Origin: an uncultured Porphyromonadaceae bacterium | GTDB lineage: Bacteria > Bacteroidota > Bacteroidia > Bacteroidales > Muribaculaceae | Direction: 5' to 3' | Assembly: GCA_900545955.1 (NCBI GenBank) | Contig: URAU01000007.1 | Coordinates: forward strand, 1 to 64,000 | DNA: 64,000 nt | In this document: in pieces, positions 6,390 through 14,729 of the stretch | Position numbering within the stretch: position 1 is the stretch's first letter | Layout of the letters: each line of letters starts with the position of its first letter | Position numbers and translations under genes: made by a program | Notes under the pieces: model-generated | What the model was told of the DNA's origin: nothing | Seen by the model: the letters and a program-made list of their open reading frames with translations, nothing else | Database searches by the model: none

Positions 6390-8051
6390 CTATTTCTTAA
6401 TCTTCACTTCGAGCACGTCGATCCAGCCGAGGTCGGCCACCCCTTCGGGAGCCTGGCTGAAGAACCCGACTTTCGCACCTATCCATTTGCCTGCGCGGGC
6501 CTTGAAAGGTGCGCCGGCACGGTGGAATTTACGGCCGTCGAGGCTGTAGGAGAAATTACAGAGGGCACCTTCGCCAACCTCAACCCGAAGCCATATGTCG
6601 GCTTCGAGATTCCGGAGCAGTCCGGCAGGATATATGCGTGTGGGAGTTATCGTGGCGAGCGTCTCAACCGATTCGGGCGAACCCTTCTCGGCGTCGGTGC
6701 ATACACCGCGCTGAAGTTCGAACACCTCGCCGCGCTTGCAGAGGGCGAGCGTGGAGTAGTCCCACCCCATGACAACCAGGCCCGAACTTACTCCCTCGGA
6801 GCTTTCCTTGGCCGAGATGCGCACACGCGCAGTGAGCGTGAACTTCTCGGCCGGGAACTTCTGGAGCCAGAGATTGGAGAGCGACCATAGGTTGGCCGGC
6901 TCGCTGATGCGTCCGCTGTAGATGCGCATCATCCCCTGCGGGAGGACGAAGCCGTAGCGGTCGGCAGCGTAGTTGGAGTGCCATTCGTAGAGCGCGGGGC
7001 TCTGAAGTTCGTCGTAAGAGAGCGACGCGTCGGCCGGGGCGGGGCGAGAGAAGCGCTTCACGGGCTCTCCGCAGCCGTCGCCGTCGGGGTCGGAACCGAT
7101 AACGGGCCATCCGTCGGCACGCCACTGAAGCGGATTCAGGTGGAGGATACGGCCGTAGGCACCACGGTCCTGGAAATGCAGGAACCAGCCGCGGCCGTCT
7201 GGGCCGTCGACCCACGCGCCCTGATGTGGGCCGTTGATATCGGTGGAACCCTGCGCCATCACAATCCGCGGCTCGTAGGGGCCGTAGATGTTGCGCGAGC
7301 GCATGGCGAGCTGCCAGCCGTCGACCACTCCTCCTGCGGGAGCGAAAATCCAGTACCAACCGTCGCGCTTATAGAATTTCGGGCCTTCGACGGTATGGTT
7401 CACGCCGTCGTTGCCGTCGAACACTACAACCGGGTCGGAGATGGCGCGCGTACCGTCGGGCGAAAGCTCTCGCACGGTAATCAGGCTGTTGAAACCGCAT
7501 CGCGAGGCAGCCCAGCCGTTGACCATATAGAGGCGCCCGTCGTCGTCCCAGAGCGGCGTCGCGTCTATGATGCCCTTTCCAGGCACCACAAGCACAGGCT
7601 CTGACCACTCCCCTTCCGGGTCGGCAGTCTTCACCATAAAAACACCCACGTCGGGGTCGCCCCAGTAGATATAGTATTCGCCGTTGTGGCAGCGGATGGA
7701 TGGGGCCCATACACCTTTGCCGTGTTTCACGGTGGAATAGACCTCGGCCGGAGGAACGGCCTTGATAGCGTAGTTCACAAGCTCCCAGTTCACCAGATCG
7801 GTAGAGCGCAGAATCGGCAGACCCGGCGCGCACTGAAAGCTGGAGGCGGTCATATAGAATATCTTCCCGTCGGGCGAAGCCGTCACGTCGGGATCGGAAT
7901 AGTCGGAGAAAACGATAGGATTCGTGAAGTATTCCCCTTTGAGATTGGCGGGATTCGACACGAGTCGGCCTCCGGCGGCTGTCGCAGCCACCGGGAGGCA
8001 AACCGATGTCAGAAATACCAACAAGTTGCTGATGTAACTTTTAACCATCAT
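6390..8051 (-). CDS. GH43 family glycosidase (beta-xylosidase / arabinofuranosidase type), exported
   Basis: 553 aa with an N-terminal signal peptide. Residues about 45-340 are a five-bladed beta-propeller showing the three GH43 acidic positions: base Asp in FSDYSDPDVTASPDG, pKa-modulating Asp in DATPLWDDDGRLYMVNGWA, and acid Glu in HTVEGPKFYKRDGWYWIFAPAGG. Residues about 370-553 form a beta-sandwich of the type often found after the propeller (FTLTARVRI, LVVMGWDYSTLAL, KVGFFSQAP). It likely trims arabinose, xylose or galactose side chains of the target glycan; family alone does not fix the substrate. A 143-nt gap with a hairpin separates it from the upstream GH97 gene. Confidence 0.9.
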   Translation of the reverse strand: MMVKSYISNLLVFLTSVCLPVAATAAGGRLVSNPANLKGEYFTNPIVFSDYSDPDVTASPDGKIFYMTASSFQCAPGLPILRSTDLVNWELVNYAIKAVPPAEVYSTVKHGKGVWAPSIRCHNGEYYIYWGDPDVGVFMVKTADPEGEWSEPVLVVPGKGIIDATPLWDDDGRLYMVNGWAASRCGFNSLITVRELSPDGTRAISDPVVVFDGNDGVNHTVEGPKFYKRDGWYWIFAPAGGVVDGWQLAMRSRNIYGPYEPRIVMAQGSTDINGPHQGAWVDGPDGRGWFLHFQDRGAYGRILHLNPLQWRADGWPVIGSDPDGDGCGEPVKRFSRPAPADASLSYDELQSPALYEWHSNYAADRYGFVLPQGMMRIYSGRISEPANLWSLSNLWLQKFPAEKFTLTARVRISAKESSEGVSSGLVVMGWDYSTLALCKRGEVFELQRGVCTDAEKGSPESVETLATITPTRIYPAGLLRNLEADIWLRVEVGEGALCNFSYSLDGRKFHRAGAPFKARAGKWIGAKVGFFSQAPEGVADLGWIDVLEVKIKK

Positions 8052-8100
8052 TTTTCTTAAGGAATAATTTTACCTATCTAACTTTTACCTGAACAAACCT

Positions 8101-8137
8101 CGGTGGCGAAAACACAGCAAAAAGTGAAAGGCCACCG
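8101..8137 (-). promoter_or_regulatory. Intercistronic hairpin between the GH97 and GH43 genes
   Basis: CGGTGGC (8101-8107) pairs with GCCACCG (8131-8137) around a 23-nt A-rich loop. It lies in the 143-nt gap between two cotranscribed enzyme genes. It has no U-tract, so an RNA processing or stability element is more likely than a terminator. Confidence 0.45.
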
Positions 8138-8194
8138 GAGAAATCTTACACCCTATAATACGCCTCCGGAAGCCCGGACACCTAACGCCGGCAG

Positions 8195-10066
8195 TTACTT
8201 TCCGGCAAGAGGCTCCAGGCGGATGGCCACGCCACCACGCGGCTGCAGCGCGAAGCGCAGGCGGTCGGAAGGACGGACCTTGCGGGTGTCGATCTTCACG
8301 TGGGTTACGGTGTCGACCTTGTCGCCGCCGTCGGAATAGACTGTAGCGTTCCAGACCGAGGAGGTCGGAAGGAAGGAAAAATCGACCTCCACCTCCCGAG
8401 GGTCGTTGTTGCCGAGCACACCTACAAACCAGGTATCGCCCTTGCGGCGCGCCATTGTAATCCCCTCGCCGGGATAGCCGGCGAGCACACGCGATTCGTC
8501 GAATACCGTCTCAAGCTTCTCGAACCACGAAATCTCCGGCTCGCCATTGTAGCGCGTGGGATTATCGTACCAGAAGATAGTCTGGAGCGGCGAATAGAAC
8601 ACGAGCGAGGCGGCAAGCTGATGGGCATGGGTGTTGCGCAGACGCTTGTCGAAGTAGCAGATGGTATAGTCGGCGGCGCCGTTGAGCATACGCGTGAACG
8701 GCAGTGTGGTATTGTGGGTTGCGTCGGGGAACTCCTCGTTGCCGCAGATACCCTCCTGAGTGAGCAGGTTGGGATAGGTACGCGAGAAGCCCGAGGGACG
8801 GAATTCGTCGTGGATATTCATCATCAGGCCGTTGTCGGCCGCCTTGCGCACCATATCGTGGAGCCATGTGGCCCAGCGGTGGGAGGCATACTGCACGAAG
8901 CCCGACTTGACGCCCGCCACGCCCCACTGGCGCAGGAGCGGGAAAAGCTCGTCCATCTGCTTCATCAGCGCGTGCTGGTTGACGTAGAGCCACACTCCTA
9001 CCCCGCGCTGGCGGCCGTGGTCTATAACGCGCTGCATATCGAGCGTCGGTATAACCTTGGTGGCATCGCCGTCGTGGCTGGTACAGGGCATGTACCACTG
9101 CCAGTCGTAGAGCATGTACTGGATATTGTGGTCGGCGCAGAAATCAATGGTTTTGAAGCCCATCTCGGTGGAAATGGGCGAGCGCATAATCTTGCCCGGC
9201 TTCACCCAGGCGAAGTCGCCCGAACGCTCGGGGTTTAGATTCAGCACTATATCGTTGTTTTCGATAAGTTGCCCGGGGGTGTCGGCCGTCATGATGATTT
9301 TCCAGGGGGTGGCACAATATGTCACCACGTCGACCGGCGAATACATCACCGAGCGCAGCGTCGAGGGCTTGTCGGGGCGCGCCTGGAGCTTGGTGAGACA
9401 CCAGTCGTCGACATCGGCGTCGAGCAGAGCCACCCAGCGCGACTGCGGGAGCTCCATGGTAAGCGCGCGCTCGGCCGGCCGGCTGATGCTGTCGACGGGG
9501 CCGACATCGAAGGTAGCCTGCGCCCACTGCTCGCTCCATGCCTTGGTGCCTTCGGGCATGGTATAGTCCGTAAGATCTTCCATCACTTTATGGAAAATGG
9601 CGGCGGGATGCTCCGGGAAGAAATAGCGGAAGGCGATGCCCTCGTTGTAGGCTCGCACCTCAACGTCGAGGCGGTAGTCGCTCTTGTCCTTGCGGCTGAG
9701 ATGGAGTGTGGCCGAGTTGAAGCGGTCGCGCACGGAGGAACGCTCGCCGTAGAGCGGTGTCCAGACGGAATCTACCGGGGCGTGGACCGTGACGCTGTCG
9801 GCCTCCAGGAGGTCCATCCAGCAGTCGGGCTGGGCGAGAGTGCGCTTGCCGAGCGCCATCTCCCACACGCGGTTGTCGAGGTCGAGCCCCGCGCGCGAAG
9901 GGAGTATGAGCGGAGCGGCGTCGCGGTCGACCTTATATGTAAGCTCGCGGCCGGGCTTGGAGAAAGTAACCGTGTTGCGGCCGTCGGGCGAGGATAGGGA
10001 TAGCTCCGCCCCAGCGTGGGCGCAGAGAGCGGCCGAGAGGGCAAGAGCAGTGAATATGAGTTTCAT
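8195..10066 (-). CDS. GH97 glycoside hydrolase (SusB-like alpha-glycosidase)
   Basis: 623 aa from ATG 10066; an in-frame ATG at 10120 would add 18 residues ahead of an obvious signal peptide (MKLIFTALALSAALCAHAG), so I take the downstream start. GH97 architecture: N-terminal beta-sandwich (about 20-290), TIM barrel (about 290-540), C-terminal beta-domain. Barrel motifs are MLYDWQWYMPC, GVGVWLYVNQHALM, NIHDEFRPSGFSRTYPN and LTQEGICGNEEF. The position where I recall retaining GH97 members carrying the Asp nucleophile reads GVKSGFV, with Gly near residue 389. That favours an inverting, SusB-like mechanism, so alpha-glucosidase rather than alpha-galactosidase chemistry is possible. It belongs to the PUL enzyme operon. 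Confidence 0.9.
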   Translation of the reverse strand: MKLIFTALALSAALCAHAGAELSLSSPDGRNTVTFSKPGRELTYKVDRDAAPLILPSRAGLDLDNRVWEMALGKRTLAQPDCWMDLLEADSVTVHAPVDSVWTPLYGERSSVRDRFNSATLHLSRKDKSDYRLDVEVRAYNEGIAFRYFFPEHPAAIFHKVMEDLTDYTMPEGTKAWSEQWAQATFDVGPVDSISRPAERALTMELPQSRWVALLDADVDDWCLTKLQARPDKPSTLRSVMYSPVDVVTYCATPWKIIMTADTPGQLIENNDIVLNLNPERSGDFAWVKPGKIMRSPISTEMGFKTIDFCADHNIQYMLYDWQWYMPCTSHDGDATKVIPTLDMQRVIDHGRQRGVGVWLYVNQHALMKQMDELFPLLRQWGVAGVKSGFVQYASHRWATWLHDMVRKAADNGLMMNIHDEFRPSGFSRTYPNLLTQEGICGNEEFPDATHNTTLPFTRMLNGAADYTICYFDKRLRNTHAHQLAASLVFYSPLQTIFWYDNPTRYNGEPEISWFEKLETVFDESRVLAGYPGEGITMARRKGDTWFVGVLGNNDPREVEVDFSFLPTSSVWNATVYSDGGDKVDTVTHVKIDTRKVRPSDRLRFALQPRGGVAIRLEPLAGK

Positions 10067-10085
10067 AGTCGGATGAGGGGATTGA

Positions 10086-11528
10086 TTACTTGAATACAAC
10101 GTTGTCGACATGTTCGCCAATGAAGATGCGGGCCATGTCGCCGGTCTTGTACCATTTCGGTTTGCCGGGCATATCGTCGGCGATACGCACGCCGTTGATG
10201 CGGAGATTCTCGAACGTGATGCCGGAAACGGGGCGCGAATCGTCGTAGCCGGCGATCACCGACATCTCCGAGCGCGTGCCGCGGTAGTCGATATCCTTGA
10301 AGAGAACATTATAGACGCCGCGGCCCGGTGCCAGACAGTATTTCTTATTGAAGAAGATGCGGATGTTGACGAGCTGACCCTGGCGGAAATCCTCCACGCG
10401 GATATTGTCGAAAGTGATGTCGCGCACAAGATTGTTGTCGCCGCACGAGATGCCGAAACAGCCCTGATAGTCGAGCTGCTTCTCGCAGTGGTCGAGGATG
10501 TCGATGTTGCGGTACGTCACGTTCTCGATGGTATCGGGCTGCTCCACATTGCCGTGAAGGCCGATCATAATCGGATGGGCCACGTCGGCCCAGAGCGTGG
10601 AATTCTCCATAAGGATGTTGCGGCACCCGCCGCGGAATCCCTTGCGCGTGGCGTAGACGGTTGAGCAGTCGTCGCTGTTGCGGCAGAAAACGCCGTCGTA
10701 GCTCACGTTGCTCGAAGCGAATACGTTCATACCGTCGCCCCAGCCGTAAGAGGATATGCTCTTCACGTTGGAGATGCGCACGGAATCGCTCTCGCCTACG
10801 GGAATCTGGGTGACAATCACGCCGTCGGCCTTGACATTGCGCGAACGCCGGATTTCTATGCCGGCGCCGCGCCCTTCGGGATGGATTTCTCCGCGGCCGA
10901 AGAAACGCACGTCGCGCACGCCGTCGGCAATCAGGGTTCCGAGCACCCGGGCGCCCCCGTCGACGTAGACAGTCGTGCCGGAGGGGATGCGTAGCGTATC
11001 GCCCGGAAGGCGATGGAGCCCGGGAGCGAAATACATCAGGTCCTTATGCTTTTTCAGGTTCTTCAGCACCTTGGCCGACGGATGGTTGGTGTCGGGCGCA
11101 CCGGCGAAAAGGTGGAGATTATGGAAAATGTCGCCGTTTACCTCGACGGACAGATTGCGCGGGCGGTCGAGCGTGAAAGTGAGGCATTTGCCATCGGCCG
11201 ACGGAGTTATGCCGTAGCTGAGCGGACGCACGCGGCAGGAGTCGATGGCATCGGCCTTAAGGCAGCATACGCGCACCTCGACGGGAGCCCCGTCGAAATC
11301 GAAATATGCCATCGAGGCGAGGCGAACGTTATGGCGCGCATCGACCACCTCGTCGACCTTGACGGGATAGGTGTCGACCCCAATCCAGGGACCATCGGCC
11401 TGACGCACCTCCACGGTAAAATCGGAGGCGAGGGGCACCCCCTCGGCGGCGGGATAGGCGGTGATAGCGGCACGCGCCGGTGCGAGAGCGAGAGCCGCCA
11501 GAATGGCGGCCACTATTTTTTTCTTCAT
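10086..11528 (-). CDS. Right-handed beta-helix glycosidase (GH28/GH49-like), exported
   Basis: 480 aa with a signal peptide (MKKKIVAAILAALALAPARA). Residues about 20-150 form a beta-sandwich-like N-domain, and residues about 165-480 a right-handed parallel beta-helix visible as repeating N-V/N-I rungs (NVKADGVIV, NVSYDGVFC, NILMENSTLW, NVTYRNIDIL). The FCRNSDDCSTVY turn carries an Asp-Asp pair placed like the catalytic acids of GH28 polygalacturonases and GH49 dextranases. The N-domain plus helix layout is more like GH49, but family assignment needs a profile search. It probably cleaves the backbone of the locus's glycan. It lies 19 nt upstream of the GH97 start, in the same operon. Confidence 0.7.
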   Translation of the reverse strand: MKKKIVAAILAALALAPARAAITAYPAAEGVPLASDFTVEVRQADGPWIGVDTYPVKVDEVVDARHNVRLASMAYFDFDGAPVEVRVCCLKADAIDSCRVRPLSYGITPSADGKCLTFTLDRPRNLSVEVNGDIFHNLHLFAGAPDTNHPSAKVLKNLKKHKDLMYFAPGLHRLPGDTLRIPSGTTVYVDGGARVLGTLIADGVRDVRFFGRGEIHPEGRGAGIEIRRSRNVKADGVIVTQIPVGESDSVRISNVKSISSYGWGDGMNVFASSNVSYDGVFCRNSDDCSTVYATRKGFRGGCRNILMENSTLWADVAHPIMIGLHGNVEQPDTIENVTYRNIDILDHCEKQLDYQGCFGISCGDNNLVRDITFDNIRVEDFRQGQLVNIRIFFNKKYCLAPGRGVYNVLFKDIDYRGTRSEMSVIAGYDDSRPVSGITFENLRINGVRIADDMPGKPKWYKTGDMARIFIGEHVDNVVFK

Positions 11529-11556
11529 TTGTCGGTTGGAGAACGTGGAAAAGATT

Positions 11557-11594
11557 GGGGCGGGGCAATCGGTTGGAAAAATTTGCCCCGCCCC
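11557..11594 (-). promoter_or_regulatory. Strong intercistronic hairpin before the beta-helix enzyme gene
   Basis: GGGGCGGGGCAA (11557-11568) is perfectly complementary to TTGCCCCGCCCC (11583-11594), a 12-bp GC-rich stem. It stands between the lyase gene (upstream in transcription) and the beta-helix gene. It could stabilise the 5' mRNA segment or attenuate the distal enzymes. Confidence 0.6.
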
Positions 11595-11642
11595 GGTTTA
11601 GACAAAACAGAGCTGAAACGTTTTGCCTTCAAATTATAGGGT

Positions 11643-13019
11643 TCAGCGATAGAGCATCAGAGTGCCCCAGCCGAGCTGGTCGTATGCGCCGGAATTGTTG
11701 CCGTAGCGGTTTTCGGGCTCGCCCACACCGCCTTCAGGACGCGCCTTGTCGGCCGCCATCTTGACGTAGCGGTAGCCGTCGCCGAAGCCCTTCTCACGCT
11801 GGTAGTGGTTGAGATAGATTTCGAAGCAAGGACGGAGAGCTCCGCGATTGTCGTCGTCGGCGAAAGTGGTCTGCACCCAACCGTGGTCGTGCGGACGTCC
11901 GCCATTGCAGGCGCAGTCGATGCAGTAGTTGTAGGTAGCGAAGGGGATTTTATCGGCGCTCACGAGCCAGAGTCCGGTGGCGTTGTTGCGGTCGGTGCCC
12001 TGGCGCAGGTTGGTGAGGGCGACGTATTCGGCCATCTTCATCAGAGCGTTGTCGTTGGCGGCGAAGAAATCGAGATCGGGAATCTCGGGGTTGAGCTTGA
12101 AGAGCGTGTAGCTCATCTGTGCGAGGTTGGAAGCTACAGCACACGACATCATGGCATGGCCCTGGTCGCGGCCGCTTTCCTGGTTCTGGCCGATGGTTTC
12201 TCCCGAGCCGAGCGGATCGGCATGGAAACCGGGAACAAGCTTTTTGATGCTGCCGTTGCCCACGCCGCGATGGAAGTAGTTGACCACGTAGTTGACCATG
12301 TCGTTGTTCTCGCAGAGAATGCCGATGGCCAGATAAGAGGAGAGCGATACGAGGTCCCAGTTGCTCCAATAGTGCTCGTCGCACTGGCCGTGATGGCGGC
12401 GGAGGAAGTCGAGGTTACGCTCGGCCCAGACATCGAGCATCCACTGCTTGAAGGTGGCGAAATCCTGGGCGCTCCAGCCGGAATAGTCGCGCAGAATCTC
12501 GGCGGCGTTGGCGAAAGTGAAGCCCTGTGCGCCGGCACAGAGGCTCTGGTCGGAAGACCCGGTTACCTGCTTACAGGTTGCTGCCCACTCGTTGAGGATA
12601 CGCACGGCGGCGTCGGCATATGCGGCCTGGTCGGTGAGTTTCCAGAGCAGGGCCATCTGCCAGGCGGAACCGGCGTCCTCAAAGGCACGACGGTAGTTTT
12701 CGGGGGTACCGCTGCCGCGATATACGATTTCCACGGGCTGTGGAGTGTAGTTTACGTTGACGCGCGAGCTGTTGGAAAGGTTGGTGAACTCGGTCTTAAC
12801 TTCGGCCGGGCAGTCGGGCGATGCCAGGAGGGCTTTGACGCGGTCGAAGTCGGCCTTGTCGTACATGGCGCAGGGGTGACTGTAGGTGTAGACGCCCTCC
12901 ACGTTCTTGTTCTTCTCGTTGGGGGTGAGGTCCACCTCGCCGTATTCGTTTTCCTGACACGAAGTGGCGGCAAACGAGGTGAGAACAAACAGAGATAATG
13001 CTATTTTATGAAGTTTCAT
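11643..13019 (-). CDS. Alginate-lyase-fold polysaccharide lyase (PL38/PL5-like), lipoprotein
   Basis: 458 aa with a lipobox (TSFAATSC), hence a probable surface or periplasmic lipoprotein. An (alpha/alpha)-toroid alginate-lyase domain (PF05426 type) covers about 45-440, with motifs HPCAMYDKADFDRVK, HYWSNWDLVSLSSYLAIGI and QESGRDQGHAMMSC. The Asn/His/Arg-rich ESGRDQGH block is what I associate with PL38, a family with reported glucuronan and alginate lyase activity. The product, an unsaturated oligouronide, is the natural substrate of the GH88 encoded five genes on. Hairpins flank the gene on both sides. Substrate remains open: glucuronan, alginate or another uronan. Length is typical. Confidence 0.8.
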   Translation of the reverse strand: MKLHKIALSLFVLTSFAATSCQENEYGEVDLTPNEKNKNVEGVYTYSHPCAMYDKADFDRVKALLASPDCPAEVKTEFTNLSNSSRVNVNYTPQPVEIVYRGSGTPENYRRAFEDAGSAWQMALLWKLTDQAAYADAAVRILNEWAATCKQVTGSSDQSLCAGAQGFTFANAAEILRDYSGWSAQDFATFKQWMLDVWAERNLDFLRRHHGQCDEHYWSNWDLVSLSSYLAIGILCENNDMVNYVVNYFHRGVGNGSIKKLVPGFHADPLGSGETIGQNQESGRDQGHAMMSCAVASNLAQMSYTLFKLNPEIPDLDFFAANDNALMKMAEYVALTNLRQGTDRNNATGLWLVSADKIPFATYNYCIDCACNGGRPHDHGWVQTTFADDDNRGALRPCFEIYLNHYQREKGFGDGYRYVKMAADKARPEGGVGEPENRYGNNSGAYDQLGWGTLMLYR

Positions 13020-13050
13020 CGCTATTTTATTGTGGTTTCTTTCGGGATTT

Positions 13051-13077
13051 CCCCGCCCGGCCTCTTACCGGGCGGGG
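13051..13077 (-). promoter_or_regulatory. Strong intercistronic hairpin between binding-protein and lyase genes
   Basis: CCCCGCCCGG (13051-13060) pairs perfectly with CCGGGCGGGG (13068-13077) around a 7-nt loop. It divides the susC-susD-binding-protein part from the enzyme part of the operon. No U-tract follows in the transcribed direction. Confidence 0.6.
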
Positions 13078-13124
13078 CATCCCGGGATAAGAACTTTTCA
13101 GTGAGTAATCACGTAGGTCTCCGG

Positions 13125-14675
13125 TTATTTCTTCACCTCGTAGGTGAGATGGTCGACGTTGGTGATATAGTCGCGGAGGTCGTCGAGACTCTTGAAAGTC
13201 TGAATCCAGTAGACTTTATAGGTCAGCGAGTTGCCGGAAGCGCCCACGATGTCGGCATATTTCACGCTCAGAGTGGGGAAGGTTGCCACGGCTGTGGTGG
13301 GAAGCTTGCCACCCGTCTGCCATCCCTGCTCTGTGAAGTCGTAGATGAAGACGTGGGAGCCGTCGGAGCAAAGGTAGTCGTGGAGCCACTTGTTGTTGGT
13401 GCCGTTAAGACCTCCCTTGAAGGTTTTGCCGTCGCAGGTGGCGTTGTTGGCGTCGACGGTGATGTTTCGACCGGTAACACCGGGCATATCGCGCACGTCG
13501 TCCATCTTGAAGGCGAGGATGGGATATTCGCCGGCATGGAAGTAGGCGGCAGGCTCGTAGCACTTGAAGTCCTGACGGAGTTTGCTTGTGCCGGTGGCCT
13601 CGATTGAAATATATCCGTCGTGCCATGTGGTGCGGCTCATGTTGGCAGTGTTGTCGGCCCAGCTGAAGTGGTCGGGATTGTGGAAGAGCTCGCGGTGGAG
13701 ACCGGCAGGCATCGAGAGGGTGATTTCATCGCTCTGGCCCGATTCGGGGCAGATGGCGCGGATTGTCACGTCGCCGAACACGCCCTTGGTGTTGAAGGTG
13801 ACTTTGCCTCCCTCTACTGTGGCGATGGATTCGTCGCTCGACTCCCAGCGGAGCATCGATACGGTCGACGCAGCCGGAACGGTTGTGAATTCGATTGTCA
13901 GACCGCGTTCGTTGATGGCGCAGAGATATCCGCTGCTCTTATCGAAGGTGCGCGAGAGCGATACGCTTTCGGGCGGAACGACCTTGTTGACGTAAATTAC
14001 TTTCGATGCGCTTACGCCGGAACCGTCGAGAGTAGTGGCGGTGATGGTGACGGCGCTCTGGAGAGGTTCGGTGTTCACGCCGGTGACTACGCCCTTGGCG
14101 TCGACGGTGGCGACGGACTCGTCGGAGCTCGTCCACTTCACGGTGCGGTAGGTGGCGTTGGAGGGGAGAATGGAAGCAGAGAGCTGGAGCTGGTCGCCAA
14201 CGAACAGTTCGTCGGACTCCGACGAGATTACAATCTGCTGAGCAGGCACTACGGTCTCGCTTACCACCACCTTGATAGAGGCGTTGATCGAGGAGCCGGA
14301 GCGTGCCGGATCGGGAGTTATGGAGATTACTGCGAAGCCGAATCCGGAACCGCTGACGGCGGTAATCTTACCGTTGGCGTCGACCTTCACATTCTCGGGG
14401 CTGGAGGAATTCCAGAGCACGTCGTGGAAGGTGACGTTGTCGGGCTGGAGCGAGCCCTTGAGCTGATACGACTGACCCACAATCATCGGGAGCGCCTCAG
14501 TTCCGGTCTCGTCGGTATATACGAGCTGGCTTGCCTCCTCGGGCAGAGTGAGCTGCACGGCCGAAGGATAGATTGCTTCGGTAAGCAGCGTGGTGTCATC
14601 GTCGTCGGAGCAGGCTGTGAGCGAGGCGGCTACCGCCACCACGGCCATCGAAGCCATATATTTATAGAAATTCAT
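13125..14675 (-). CDS. Surface glycan-binding lipoprotein with bacterial Ig-like repeats
   Basis: 516 aa; the lipobox SLTACSDDDD followed by acidic residues is the Bacteroidota surface-export signal type. Successive bacterial Ig-like (Big_2) modules lie at about 33-130, 135-225 and 230-315, each with the W-x-S-S-x-E/D-x-(I/V)-A-T-V pattern (KWTSSDESVATVDAKG, RWESSDESIATVEGG). The C-terminal part (about 325-516) is a separate beta-rich domain that probably binds carbohydrate. I do not recognise it with certainty. Its place directly after susD is where SusE/SusF-type surface glycan-binding proteins are found. It would capture the polysaccharide at the cell surface for SusCD. Confidence 0.75.
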   Translation of the reverse strand: MNFYKYMASMAVVAVAASLTACSDDDDTTLLTEAIYPSAVQLTLPEEASQLVYTDETGTEALPMIVGQSYQLKGSLQPDNVTFHDVLWNSSSPENVKVDANGKITAVSGSGFGFAVISITPDPARSGSSINASIKVVVSETVVPAQQIVISSESDELFVGDQLQLSASILPSNATYRTVKWTSSDESVATVDAKGVVTGVNTEPLQSAVTITATTLDGSGVSASKVIYVNKVVPPESVSLSRTFDKSSGYLCAINERGLTIEFTTVPAASTVSMLRWESSDESIATVEGGKVTFNTKGVFGDVTIRAICPESGQSDEITLSMPAGLHRELFHNPDHFSWADNTANMSRTTWHDGYISIEATGTSKLRQDFKCYEPAAYFHAGEYPILAFKMDDVRDMPGVTGRNITVDANNATCDGKTFKGGLNGTNNKWLHDYLCSDGSHVFIYDFTEQGWQTGGKLPTTAVATFPTLSVKYADIVGASGNSLTYKVYWIQTFKSLDDLRDYITNVDHLTYEVKK

Positions 14676-14729
14676 GATTCAGATGATATATGCGATTTGG
14701 AAAAACTTGAAAATTAGTTCACCCGGTGC

